Assembly (NCBI RefSeq): GCF_017377775.1
Contig: NZ_JAFVLN010000007.1
Coordinates: 404,728 to 468,727, forward strand
Source: Streptomyces sp. VRA16 Mangrove soil
Lineage (GTDB): Bacteria > Actinomycetota > Actinomycetes > Streptomycetales > Streptomycetaceae
Direction: 5' to 3'
Length of the DNA stretch: 64,000 bases
The translations under genes and the position numbers were made by a program. Positions 26,263 through 34,364 of the stretch are shown one piece after another. The notes under the pieces were generated by a model. That model saw only the letters and a program-made list of their open reading frames with translations, did not search any database and was not told where the DNA came from. Each line of letters starts with the position of its first letter. The stretch's first letter is position 1.

Positions 26263-29200
26263 TTACTGGGAAGTAGGGGGAGGTGGCGGGACGGGGCGGG
26301 GCGACAGGGTCAGCCGCACGCGGCCGGGCAGGGTGTCCGCGTGGCGCACGGAGGCCGCGTCCGTCACGTAGAGCGTGTGCAGCTCGGGGCAGTCGGCCAG
26401 CGGCGCCAGGTCGATGTCGGCGGTGGTCAGCACCGTGAGCGTGCGCAGTGCAGGGAAGAGCGCGGGCACCTGTGCGGTGCCGACCGGGCGGGCGCCGGAG
26501 CCGTGGACGAAGACGTCGGTCACCGTGTCCAGGACGGTACCGTCGAGCGCCGCGAGTGCGGCCAGCTCGTCGCCGCTGAGCGTCAGACAGGTCAGCTTCC
26601 GCATCCGGGCCAGCACGTCCCGGTCCTCTGTGCCCAGCGGAGTGTCCAGATTCAGGCCGACCTGTTCAAGGTGCGGGAAGTCCAGCAGAGCGGCGAGGCC
26701 CCGCACGTTCACCGGCGGGAACACGCACTCCAAGGGGGCGTCCCTGGAGAGGTCGGCGAGGTCCGCGGCGGCCCTGAGGGTGCGCAGGTTCACGACCTTC
26801 AGGGCGGTGAGGGTGCGCAGGGGCGCCGGGTCGTCGACGAGCGGGAGCTGGGCGACGAAGAGGTTCTCCAGGGGCAGGCCGCCCAGCGGGGCCAGGGACG
26901 GCACCGACGGGCACCGGTAGAGCGACAGCTCGCGCAGGTCGGGGAGGCGGCGCACGAAGTCGAGCCCGTCGAGCACCGCGTTCTCCCCGAGTCGCAGGCG
27001 CCGTACGGAGAACGTCGCCAGGTGCTCCAGGAGCTGTCCGCCCGTGAAGTCGCCGACGCAATCCAGGTTGCTGTGGCCGCCGAGGCGGCGCAGCGCGGCG
27101 AGTTCGGCCGTGGACTGCACGGTGAGAGGGATGCCGAAGTCGCCGCGCAGGCCGTCGACGATCCGGTCGGCGTATTCGTCCGTGTCGAACCGGCTCCAGT
27201 GCTGGCCCAGCTGGAACCGCACACCGGCGTCGTCGCTGCCCCGGTACCGGATCAGGCAGGGCAGCGCCGCGTCGCCGCCGATGAGCCCCGCGGTCTGGAC
27301 GACGTACTGGGCGCAGAGCGGATCGGTCAGTTCGTCGGGGCCCGGCAGCAGTTCCAGCACGATCGGGCCGAGGTCCGCCAGCTCCCGGGCCTCGCGGAAG
27401 TCGCGCGGCGGGATGAGGGCGGTGGCCCGCTCCTCGACTTCCGTCCGCACCCGCGGGTCCAGCTTCGCCGCGTGCTCCAGGCAGGCCATCGACAGCAGGT
27501 GGAGCCGCTTGCGGTGCTCGGGCTCCGCGTCGCCGCGGGCCGTGAGGCCGCGCAGCAGCCGGGCCCGCTCGTCGGGGCGGGCGTGGGCGACCGCCATGCG
27601 CAGGACGTCCTCCCACTGGTCGAGGTGGGCGTGGCGCAGCAGCAGGTCGAAGTCGCGCTCCTCCACGGCCGCTCGCGCGCCCAGGTGGTCCTGGAAGGTG
27701 CGGTGGACGAAGTCGACGGACCCGGGAGCCGGTTCGCGCAGCACGCCCGAGCGGACCAGCAGGTGCCGAAGGACGGTGTCGGCGGTGCCCTGTTCGGCGA
27801 CGCCGGGCATCGCCGGCAGCAGCCGCTCCAGCTGGGTGAGGGCGTCCGCCCGGTCCATCTCCGAGCGGCCGTTGCGGATCAGCCAGTACGCCAGCTTCTG
27901 GAGCAGCTCGGTCTGGGACTCCGCGTCGAGGTCGAGGCCGGCTCCCGGCATGTCCCGCTCACGGTCGCGGCGCTCCAGGAGCATCGAGAGCGCGGCGTCG
28001 TACAGGGCCTTGCGGCCGCGCGGCAGGAAGCCGCGGCGCTCGCGGTGCAGGGCGCAGATCAGGGCGCACATCAGCGGGTTGGTGGCGAGCCGGCCCAGAT
28101 CCTGCTTGGTGCGTATCGCGTCCAGGAGGGCGGCGGCGAGGTCCGGTTCGGCGCCCGCGGCCTCGTGCCAGCGGCCGACGAACACGGCGACGTTCTCGCG
28201 GCTCATCGGGGACAGCGTCAGCTCGGTGAAGTCCTCGGTGCCGAGCCAGTCCTGGCGTACGGCGGAGGGGCGCGAGGTGACCAGGCAGAGGTTGTCCGGG
28301 TACGCGGACAACAGGTCGGTGAGCCAGGCGCGGGCGCGCTCGCGCTCCTGCTCGGGCACCTCGTCGATGCCGTCGACCAGGAGCAGCGCGCGGCCCGCCG
28401 CCAGCACCCGGTCCGCCCAGCCGCCCGGCTGGCCGCCGGTGAGCGGGGAGCCGATGGCGCGCAGGAAGTCGGCGGGGACGGGCAGCTCGGCGCCCTTGCG
28501 GGTCAGGGTGCGCAGCGGCAGGACGAACGGAACGCGCCCGATGAGATGGGCGAGGTCGCCGGTGAGGCGGCTCTGCCGGGCCGTGGTCACCGCGAGCCAC
28601 TGCACGAGCGTCGTCTTGCCCGAGCCCGCGGTGCCGCGCAGCAGGACGCGGGTGTGGCCGGACAGCGCCTGCTCGACCGGGCGGCCGAGCGCCGGGGCCC
28701 ACGAGGGGGTCGGCAGCGCCGCGAGGTCGTCGGCGTAGGAGTGCTCGGGGCCGCGGGTGGCCTGGAGGCTGAGATAGGCCGTGTCCAGCGGCCACTGCCG
28801 GGTCTCGTGGAGATCGATGCCGTAGATGGTGAGGCTGCTGTGCTTCTTGGCGAGATGGGCCGCGTACCGCGCCTCGAAGTCGGCGTCCCCGACGGGCTGG
28901 GAGCCGAGCCGCTCGATGAGCAGGTCCGTGCGCTCGATCAGTTCGCGCAGCCTTCTGCTCTGCTCGACCAGCGTGCGGGCCACGAAGGGCGAGCGCTGCG
29001 TGAAGAAGTGCAGGATGTTGACGCAGGCGCTGTCCAGGAGCTGCCCGTACAGCGCCGTGGCCTCCTGGCTGAGGAAGCGTGTCAGGCGTGGCCCGCCGGC
29101 CTGTTCGTACAGCCGCAGGGCCAGGGCCTCGGGGCCCAGGTCGACGGCCTGTACGTCGTCCAGCTCCAGGTCGCCGAGCGAGCACAGGGTCATGTCGAGG

Positions 29201-29463
29201 GCGTCGGCGACGGCCTCCAGTTCCTCGTCCACGAGCGACTCTGGGAGGGACCGCCCGGCGCGCTCCACCAGTTCCCTTACGAGACGGCGCAGCTGTTCGG
29301 GGCCGAGGGTGCGCCGCTCGCCCTTGAAGCTGACCAGCGCGGACAGCCGTACGGGCTGATCGGTGAGGGCCGCGCCGGGCCCCGGCTGGGTGAACAGCTT
29401 GCGGATGAGAGGGGCGACGGCGCTCGACGCGACACGGACCCCCACCGTTCCCGGATCGACCAT
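26263..29463 (-). CDS. NACHT-domain ATPase with C-terminal leucine-rich repeats (bacterial NLR-like), copy 1
   Basis: 1066 residues. The N-terminal helical region (1-250) carries ILHFFTQRSPFVARTLVEQSR, shared almost exactly with the paralogue upstream. The NACHT NTPase follows: Walker A GTAGSGKTT at about 277-285, Walker B ALLLVDGIDEVP at 359-370, sensor region LCLVTSRPSA and the winged-helix TNPLMCALICALH. The middle is helical. From about 800 the sequence has degenerate leucine-rich repeats (VRRLRLGENAVLDGLDFVRR; DLRELSLYRCPSVPSLAPL). This is the layout of animal NLRs and of bacterial NACHT defence proteins, where it couples ligand sensing to oligomerisation. No effector domain such as a nuclease or TIR is obvious. 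It is 45 bp downstream of copy 2. Confidence 0.9.
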   Translation of the reverse strand: MVDPGTVGVRVASSAVAPLIRKLFTQPGPGAALTDQPVRLSALVSFKGERRTLGPEQLRRLVRELVERAGRSLPESLVDEELEAVADALDMTLCSLGDLELDDVQAVDLGPEALALRLYEQAGGPRLTRFLSQEATALYGQLLDSACVNILHFFTQRSPFVARTLVEQSRRLRELIERTDLLIERLGSQPVGDADFEARYAAHLAKKHSSLTIYGIDLHETRQWPLDTAYLSLQATRGPEHSYADDLAALPTPSWAPALGRPVEQALSGHTRVLLRGTAGSGKTTLVQWLAVTTARQSRLTGDLAHLIGRVPFVLPLRTLTRKGAELPVPADFLRAIGSPLTGGQPGGWADRVLAAGRALLLVDGIDEVPEQERERARAWLTDLLSAYPDNLCLVTSRPSAVRQDWLGTEDFTELTLSPMSRENVAVFVGRWHEAAGAEPDLAAALLDAIRTKQDLGRLATNPLMCALICALHRERRGFLPRGRKALYDAALSMLLERRDRERDMPGAGLDLDAESQTELLQKLAYWLIRNGRSEMDRADALTQLERLLPAMPGVAEQGTADTVLRHLLVRSGVLREPAPGSVDFVHRTFQDHLGARAAVEERDFDLLLRHAHLDQWEDVLRMAVAHARPDERARLLRGLTARGDAEPEHRKRLHLLSMACLEHAAKLDPRVRTEVEERATALIPPRDFREARELADLGPIVLELLPGPDELTDPLCAQYVVQTAGLIGGDAALPCLIRYRGSDDAGVRFQLGQHWSRFDTDEYADRIVDGLRGDFGIPLTVQSTAELAALRRLGGHSNLDCVGDFTGGQLLEHLATFSVRRLRLGENAVLDGLDFVRRLPDLRELSLYRCPSVPSLAPLGGLPLENLFVAQLPLVDDPAPLRTLTALKVVNLRTLRAAADLADLSRDAPLECVFPPVNVRGLAALLDFPHLEQVGLNLDTPLGTEDRDVLARMRKLTCLTLSGDELAALAALDGTVLDTVTDVFVHGSGARPVGTAQVPALFPALRTLTVLTTADIDLAPLADCPELHTLYVTDAASVRHADTLPGRVRLTLSPRPVPPPPPTSQ

Positions 29464-29508
29464 GGCGCGAGCCTACGGCCAACCGCCGCGGGAGGGACGG
29501 GAGTTGGA

Positions 29509-32500
29509 TCAACGGGGAGGGAAGGTGACGTCCGCGTCGGGGAAGAGGCGGCGGTAGGCGGCGGGGTCCTGGTCGGCGGTGCGGCCGGGGAAGATCTCGA
29601 CCGTGCGGACGGCCGGGAACAGCGCGGCGTGGGCCGCGAACTGGTCCGGTCCGCCCGGCAGATGCAGGCCGAGCCCGGTGATCCCGGGCAGTTCGGGCAG
29701 GGGTGGCGGCGGAAGGACGTCACCGGCGAGGAAGAGGCTGGTGAGCGTGGGGTGGGCGGCGATCTCCGCCCAGTCGGCGGCCTCCAGGGTGCCCGCGCTC
29801 GAACTCACGCTGAGATAGGTGAGCCCGCCGAGGCCGGACAGGCCGCGCAGCCCGGTGGCCGTGATGGCGTCGCGGGTGAGGTAGAGGTTCCGGAGCCGGT
29901 CCGAGCGGGGGAGGCCGTCCGTGAGCGCCGTGCCGGTCAGCGGCTGGCTGACGGTCAGGGAGGTCAGCCCGGTCAGCTCGGGCAGGCCGCGGACGTGCGG
30001 CTGCCGGGTGATGCCCAGGTGCCCCAGGTCCGTGCGGGCCAGCGGCGTGAGGTCCGTGATGCCGGGGCAGTCGATCAGGGAGAGGGTCCGCAGCGCGGGC
30101 AGGTCGTCCAGCGGGCGCAGCCCGTGCACCCGCGGGTTGTCGGTGAGGATGAGGGAGACGAGCCGGTCGGGATCCGTACCGGCGAGGATCTCCTCCCACG
30201 TGTACGGGCCCAGCAGATCGAGCCGTTGCCACGGCGGCATCGTGCGGGCCGCCGCCCACTGCTCCCGGGTCCGCACGGTCAGGTCGAGGCGGTCGCGGTC
30301 CAGGTGGGCCAGGACCTCGTCGGCGTACTCCTGTGCGTCGAAACGGTGCCAGGTGCCGACCAGCTGCCGGCGGACGGGAAGCGAGCCGTGGCCGCGGAAC
30401 CTCTTCAGGACGGGCAGCGCCCCCTCGCGTCCGAGCAGCGACGCCGTCACCGTCACCGCGTGCGCCTCGGCGTCCGTCAGACCGTCCGGGCCCGGCAGCA
30501 GTTCGAGCAGCAGGGGGCCCGCGAGCGCCAGGCGCTCCGCCTCGGAGACGGTGCGCGGCGGGATCAGGGCCGCGGCCGTCGCCCGTACCTCCTCGGCGAC
30601 CTCCTGGTCGACGGCCGCCGCGTCCTGGAGGCAGGCCAGCGCGAGCAGCGCGAGACGGGGGCGGCCGGGGGCGAGCAGGCCGCGCAGCAGCCGGGTGCGT
30701 TCCCGGGTGCGGGCGTGGGCGACGGCCATCCGCAGCACGTCCTCCCACTGGGTGTCGTCGGCGTGCCCGAGCAGGACGTCGAGGTGGCCCTCCTCGACGG
30801 CGTACCGGGCGGCGAGATGGTCGAGGAAGGTGCGGTGGGCGAAGTCGACCAGCCGGGGTGCCGGGCTGCGCAGGACGCCGCTGCGCAGCAGGAGGTGGCG
30901 CAGGATCGCCGGGGCGTCGCCCTGGGCGGCCGCGGCGGGGACGGAGGGCAGGGCGCGCTCCAGGAGGGCGAGGGCGGTCTCCTCGTCCATCTCGGTGCGG
31001 CCCGCGAGGACCAGGGAGTAGGCCAGACGCTGGAGGAGTTCGAGCTGGTCGTCGGTCTCCAGCTCGATGCCGTCCAGGCCGGCCATGCCGCGCTGCCGAT
31101 CCCGCTCGGTGAGGATCATCTGGAGCGCGGCGTCGTAGAGGGCCTTGCGGCGGGGCGGGAGGTAGCCGCGGCGGGCCCGGTGCAGGGCGCAGATCAGGCC
31201 GCACATCAGAGGGTTGGTGGCCAGCGCGGCCAGGTCCGGCTTGGCGCGCAGGGCGTCGAGGAGGGGCTCCTCGTGCTCGGGGGCGCCGGCGGCGGTGTGC
31301 CAGCGGCGCACGAAGGCGGTGACCCGGCCGCGGTCCATGGGGGCGAGCGTGAGTTCGCCGAAGCCGTCGGCGGCGAGCCAGCCGGGGCGCACCGCGGTGG
31401 GGCGGGCCGTGAGCAGCCAGCGGTTGCCCGGGTAGGCGCGGACCAGGGCGAGCAGCCAGTCACGGACCCGGACGCGGTCGCCGGAGGGCACTTCGTCGAG
31501 GCCGTCGACCAGGACGAGGGCGCGGCCGTCGGTGAGGACGCGCTCGGCCCAGCCGTCGGGCGGGGTGTGCGGGCAGTCGGTGGCGGCCAGGAACTCGGCG
31601 GGGGCCGGCAGCCGGGCGGCGCGGATCAGGGTGCGCAGCGGCAGCACATAGGGGACACGGTCCTCGGTGGTGACGGCCAGCCACTGGACCAGGGTCGTCT
31701 TGCCGGAGCCGGCCTCGCCGCGCAGCAGCACGCGGTCGTGCGCGGCGAGCGATTCCTCGGCGGTGAGCCGTGGCGTGCCGCTTTGCGCTGCGTCGGGCAG
31801 CGGCTCGGGCTCGTCGTCGGCGCGGGCCTCCAGACTGAGGTAGGCGAGGTCGAGCGGCCAGGTCTCGTCGCTGTCCCGGAGGTCGAGGCCGAAGATCATC
31901 AGCCGGTTGTGGCGGCCGGTGAGATGGGCCCGGTAGCGGGTCTCGAAGGCCCGGTCGTGGCTGTGTGCGGGGGCCGTGCGGGCGATCACCTCGTCGATCT
32001 TGGCGATCAGCTCGGCCTGGCCGCGGCTCTGCTCGACCAGCGTCCTGGCCACGAAGGTGGAGCGCTGGGTGAAGAACTGGAGGATGTGCAGGCAGGCCCA
32101 CTCGGTGGCGGAGTCCACGAAGTAACCGGCGTCGGCGGACAGGCCGGGGGCAGGAGCGGCGGCCCTGAGCCGACGGGCCAGGTCCCGGTGGCCCAGGCGC
32201 ACGGCCTGGACGTCGTCCATCGTGAGGTCGCCGAGGGCCAGCAGGGTCCGGGTCAGCGCGTCGCCGACCGCGGTCGTCTCGTCCAGCGGGAACGGGGGCG
32301 TACCCGAGCTGGTCACGGAGCCGGCCACCAGGCGGCCGACGAGGAGGCGGACGTCCTTCTCCGCCAGCGTCGCCTTCTCGCCCCGGAACGTGACCAGGCC
32401 GGAGATCCGTACGGGGCTGCGGGTGAGACCGGCCCCGGGCCCCTCCTGAACCAGCAGTTTCCTGAGTACCGGGCCGATCACGGCCGACGCCATACGTGTG

Positions 32501-32520
32501 CCGAGGACAGCGGGATCCAT
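29509..32520 (-). CDS. NACHT-domain ATPase with C-terminal leucine-rich repeats (bacterial NLR-like), copy 2
   Basis: 1003-residue paralogue of the downstream gene with the same order: an N-terminal helical domain (1-245) with DDVQAVRLG and ILQFFTQRSTFVARTLVEQSR; NACHT with Walker A GEAGSGKTT (268-276), Walker B ALVLVDGLDEVP (334-345) and TNPLMCGLICALH; a helical middle; and LRR-like repeats near the C-terminus (PALRTLSLIDCPGITDLTPL; LGHLGITRQPHVRGLPEL). The LRR part has diverged much more from copy 1 than the N-terminal and NACHT parts, consistent with different ligands. It is the first gene of the likely transcript and lies after a 431-bp gap shared with the divergent peptidase gene. Confidence 0.9.
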   Translation of the reverse strand: MDPAVLGTRMASAVIGPVLRKLLVQEGPGAGLTRSPVRISGLVTFRGEKATLAEKDVRLLVGRLVAGSVTSSGTPPFPLDETTAVGDALTRTLLALGDLTMDDVQAVRLGHRDLARRLRAAAPAPGLSADAGYFVDSATEWACLHILQFFTQRSTFVARTLVEQSRGQAELIAKIDEVIARTAPAHSHDRAFETRYRAHLTGRHNRLMIFGLDLRDSDETWPLDLAYLSLEARADDEPEPLPDAAQSGTPRLTAEESLAAHDRVLLRGEAGSGKTTLVQWLAVTTEDRVPYVLPLRTLIRAARLPAPAEFLAATDCPHTPPDGWAERVLTDGRALVLVDGLDEVPSGDRVRVRDWLLALVRAYPGNRWLLTARPTAVRPGWLAADGFGELTLAPMDRGRVTAFVRRWHTAAGAPEHEEPLLDALRAKPDLAALATNPLMCGLICALHRARRGYLPPRRKALYDAALQMILTERDRQRGMAGLDGIELETDDQLELLQRLAYSLVLAGRTEMDEETALALLERALPSVPAAAAQGDAPAILRHLLLRSGVLRSPAPRLVDFAHRTFLDHLAARYAVEEGHLDVLLGHADDTQWEDVLRMAVAHARTRERTRLLRGLLAPGRPRLALLALACLQDAAAVDQEVAEEVRATAAALIPPRTVSEAERLALAGPLLLELLPGPDGLTDAEAHAVTVTASLLGREGALPVLKRFRGHGSLPVRRQLVGTWHRFDAQEYADEVLAHLDRDRLDLTVRTREQWAAARTMPPWQRLDLLGPYTWEEILAGTDPDRLVSLILTDNPRVHGLRPLDDLPALRTLSLIDCPGITDLTPLARTDLGHLGITRQPHVRGLPELTGLTSLTVSQPLTGTALTDGLPRSDRLRNLYLTRDAITATGLRGLSGLGGLTYLSVSSSAGTLEAADWAEIAAHPTLTSLFLAGDVLPPPPLPELPGITGLGLHLPGGPDQFAAHAALFPAVRTVEIFPGRTADQDPAAYRRLFPDADVTFPPR

Positions 32521-32951
32521 GCCCCGGGAGCGTAGCCCCGATCACACTCCCCGGGGGTTGGATCTTGGCCTTCGGTGACATGCCGCACAGGGCCTTGAGG
32601 GGGTACTAGGGGCGGTAGTGGACCGGCGGGGGTGCGGGGCGGTTGTTACACGGTCTATGGGTTTTGGTTAATTGTCCGTTTTGGGGGAGGGGTGGGCTGG
32701 CGGTGGCCGTGCGGCCTGGGGGTGCGTCCGTGAAGAGGGTTTAAACCCGAGATCGGCTGATAAATCGGACGAATCCCGGGCGCGGTGCGGCGCCTGTCAA
32801 GCGATCAACGTTTTGTGGCAGCGGTACGAGCGCGCGTAGTAGATCAGGGTTTTGGGCGCGGCCGAGGGAGCGCGTTACACAGGGATGGCCGACCCGGTGG
32901 CACCGCGAAGTGCGCCGGGTCCCGTCATGTCCCCGAAGTTAGGTCCCCTCC
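32521..32951. promoter_or_regulatory. 431-bp divergent region: AT-rich patch, palindrome and leader hairpin
   Basis: No gene is seen. It contains an AT-rich patch (about 32640-32690, GGGTTTTGGTTAATTGTCCG), unusual for this genome, and a perfect palindrome GGGTTTAAACCC at 32737-32748. A strong hairpin just before the peptidase start has arms GACCCGG and CCGGGTC (about 32888-32920). The last may control peptidase translation or transcription. I looked for the ydaO (c-di-AMP) riboswitch consensus and did not find it. Confidence 0.5.
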
Positions 32952-33602
32952 ATGTCGCAGCGCGCCAAGTCCCACCGTTCCGGTACGTCGATGTCCCGCC
33001 GCCGTGCCGCCGTCGTGGCCGCCGGTCTCGGCGTGACGGCGATGCTGGGCACCGGGGCCGCGTCCGCCGCCACGGGGAGCTCCGCTCTGCCGGGCTCGGC
33101 CGCCGCGTCCGTCCAGGCTCAGGCCACCGCGCAGGCCAAGGCCGCGTCCACCGCGCAGCAGGCCGCCGCCAAGAAGGCCGCCTCCTGGATCGACCCGGTC
33201 GCGCACTACACGCTCTCCGCCGGCTACGCGCAGGGCGGCAGCATGTGGTCCACCGGCAAGCACTCCGGCCAGGACTTCGCCGTGCCGATCGGCACCAACG
33301 TCATGGCCGTGCACGGCGGCACCGTCGTCAAGGCCGGTCCGAACGGCGCCGGCGACGGCCCGGCGTACGGCAACGCGGTCGTCATCAAGCACAGCGACGG
33401 CACGTACTCCCAGTACGCGCACCTGTCCCGGATCGACGTCCAGGTCGGCCAGACCGTGGCCACGGGCCAGCACATCGCGCTGTCCGGCAACACCGGCAAC
33501 TCCAGCGGCCCGCACCTGCACTTCGAGATCCGTACGACCCCGAACTACGGGTCCGCCGTGAACCCCGTCTCCTACCTGCGCTCGCAGGGTGTGACCGTGT
33601 GA
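32952..33602 (+). CDS. Secreted M23 (LytM-type) metallopeptidase
   Basis: 216 residues. A long basic n-region with SMSRRRAAVVAAGLGVTAML, an Ala-rich core and an ASAATG cleavage region predict secretion. An Ala/Gln-rich linker (about 50-78) precedes the M23 domain: GKHSGQDFAVPIGTNVMAV supplies the zinc His and Asp (H-x3-D) and GPHLHFEIR the catalytic H-x-H. It should cleave peptidoglycan stem or cross-bridge peptides during growth or sporulation. It has no LysM or other wall-binding module. The long leader suggests regulation upstream of the start. Confidence 0.93.
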   Translation: MSQRAKSHRSGTSMSRRRAAVVAAGLGVTAMLGTGAASAATGSSALPGSAAASVQAQATAQAKAASTAQQAAAKKAASWIDPVAHYTLSAGYAQGGSMWSTGKHSGQDFAVPIGTNVMAVHGGTVVKAGPNGAGDGPAYGNAVVIKHSDGTYSQYAHLSRIDVQVGQTVATGQHIALSGNTGNSSGPHLHFEIRTTPNYGSAVNPVSYLRSQGVTV

Positions 33603-33621
33603 CCCGGTGACCGGGTGGGGC

Positions 33622-34209
33622 TCAGCCCTCGTGGGCCTGGGTGACCAGGTCCGTGGCGACCTCGAGGATGGCGAGACGCTTCTCCTCGAGGTCGCCTTCG
33701 ACGTCTCTGAGGACGAACATCCCGGCGTGCATGGAGAACAGAGCGCTGAAGCAGCGCACGCGGTTGCTGAGCGAGACCTCCTCGGGCAGCAGCTCGTGGA
33801 GCAGGGCGTGCATCCGGTCCTTGAAGTTCTCGCCGATGCTCAGCTCGCGCATCTGCGCCTGGTTCTCCTGCATGAAGCGGAAGAGCGGGGCGGCCCCGGT
33901 CAGCGCCTTGCCGTAGCGGGTGAGGATCTCCCGCTTGGTCTCCAGGGAGACGGGGTGCGGCTGCTCGCCGGCCCAGGTGATCAACTCGTCGATCGGTGTC
34001 ATCAGGTCGCTGAAGAGGCTGACGACGATGTCTTCCTTGGTCTTGAAGTGGTAGTAGAGCGCGGCCTTCGTGACGCCCAGGCGCTCGGCGATCTCCCGCA
34101 GCGAGGTCTTCTCGTAACCCTGCTCGGCGATGAGTTCGAGGGTCACGTCCTGGATGCGCTGACGGGTGTCCCCGCGACGCTGCTGCGGCTTGTTGCTGCT
34201 CGTGACCAT
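33622..34209 (-). CDS. TetR-family repressor of the adjacent MFS gene
   Basis: 195 residues. The N-terminal helix-turn-helix is RIQDVTLELIAEQGYEKTSLREIAERLGVTKAALYYHFKTKEDIV (about 18-63), followed by a helical ligand/dimer domain with a TetR_C-like pattern. It diverges from a drug-efflux transporter. Two quasi-palindromic operators lie in the gap between them, so it probably represses both genes and is released by the pump's substrate. The ligand is unknown. Confidence 0.92.
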   Translation of the reverse strand: MVTSSNKPQQRRGDTRQRIQDVTLELIAEQGYEKTSLREIAERLGVTKAALYYHFKTKEDIVVSLFSDLMTPIDELITWAGEQPHPVSLETKREILTRYGKALTGAAPLFRFMQENQAQMRELSIGENFKDRMHALLHELLPEEVSLSNRVRCFSALFSMHAGMFVLRDVEGDLEEKRLAILEVATDLVTQAHEG

Positions 34210-34235
34210 CGTGTGCCCCTTGCTCGCATTCCCCC

Positions 34236-34271
34236 GGAAGTTCCCTTGGAAGCTCCCTTGGAAGTTCCCTT
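34236..34271. repeat. Three tandem 12-bp repeats
   Basis: GGAAGTTCCCTT, GGAAGCTCCCTT and GGAAGTTCCCTT run head to tail between the TetR start and the operators, with a fourth partial GGAAG. Each unit carries the inner palindrome GGAAGTTCC-like core. Confidence 0.7.
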
Positions 34272-34279
34272 GGAAGAAA

Positions 34280-34349
34280 ACTTACTTGACGCCCGGCTAG
34301 TTACCGCCCTACGGTCCCATTGTAGGAACTAGCCGGGCGGCAAGTAAGT
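34280..34349. promoter_or_regulatory. TetR operator region: 23-bp inverted repeat made of two palindromic half-sites
   Basis: The arm at 34280-34302 matches the reverse complement of 34327-34349 at 22 of 23 bases, with a 24-bp spacer. Each arm is itself close to a palindrome of form ACTWGCC-N4-GGCWAGT (34284-34301 and 34328-34345). That is the symmetry bound by a TetR dimer, giving one operator for each divergent promoter. Confidence 0.75.
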
Positions 34350-34364
34350 AGGAGCGTGGGGGAA

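Noticed and set aside
25465..32535. A 2356-codon open frame on the + strand across the phosphatase and NACHT genes
   Set aside because: It is antisense to three genes with clear domains, has no ribosome site and translates to low-complexity G/R/Q/V-rich sequence. Such long antisense frames are a known effect of extreme third-position GC.
32760..32951. ydaO (c-di-AMP) riboswitch before the M23 peptidase
   Set aside because: Streptomyces cell-wall hydrolase genes often carry one, but the conserved GACAGCTAACCTCG-type 3' segment and other core elements are absent.
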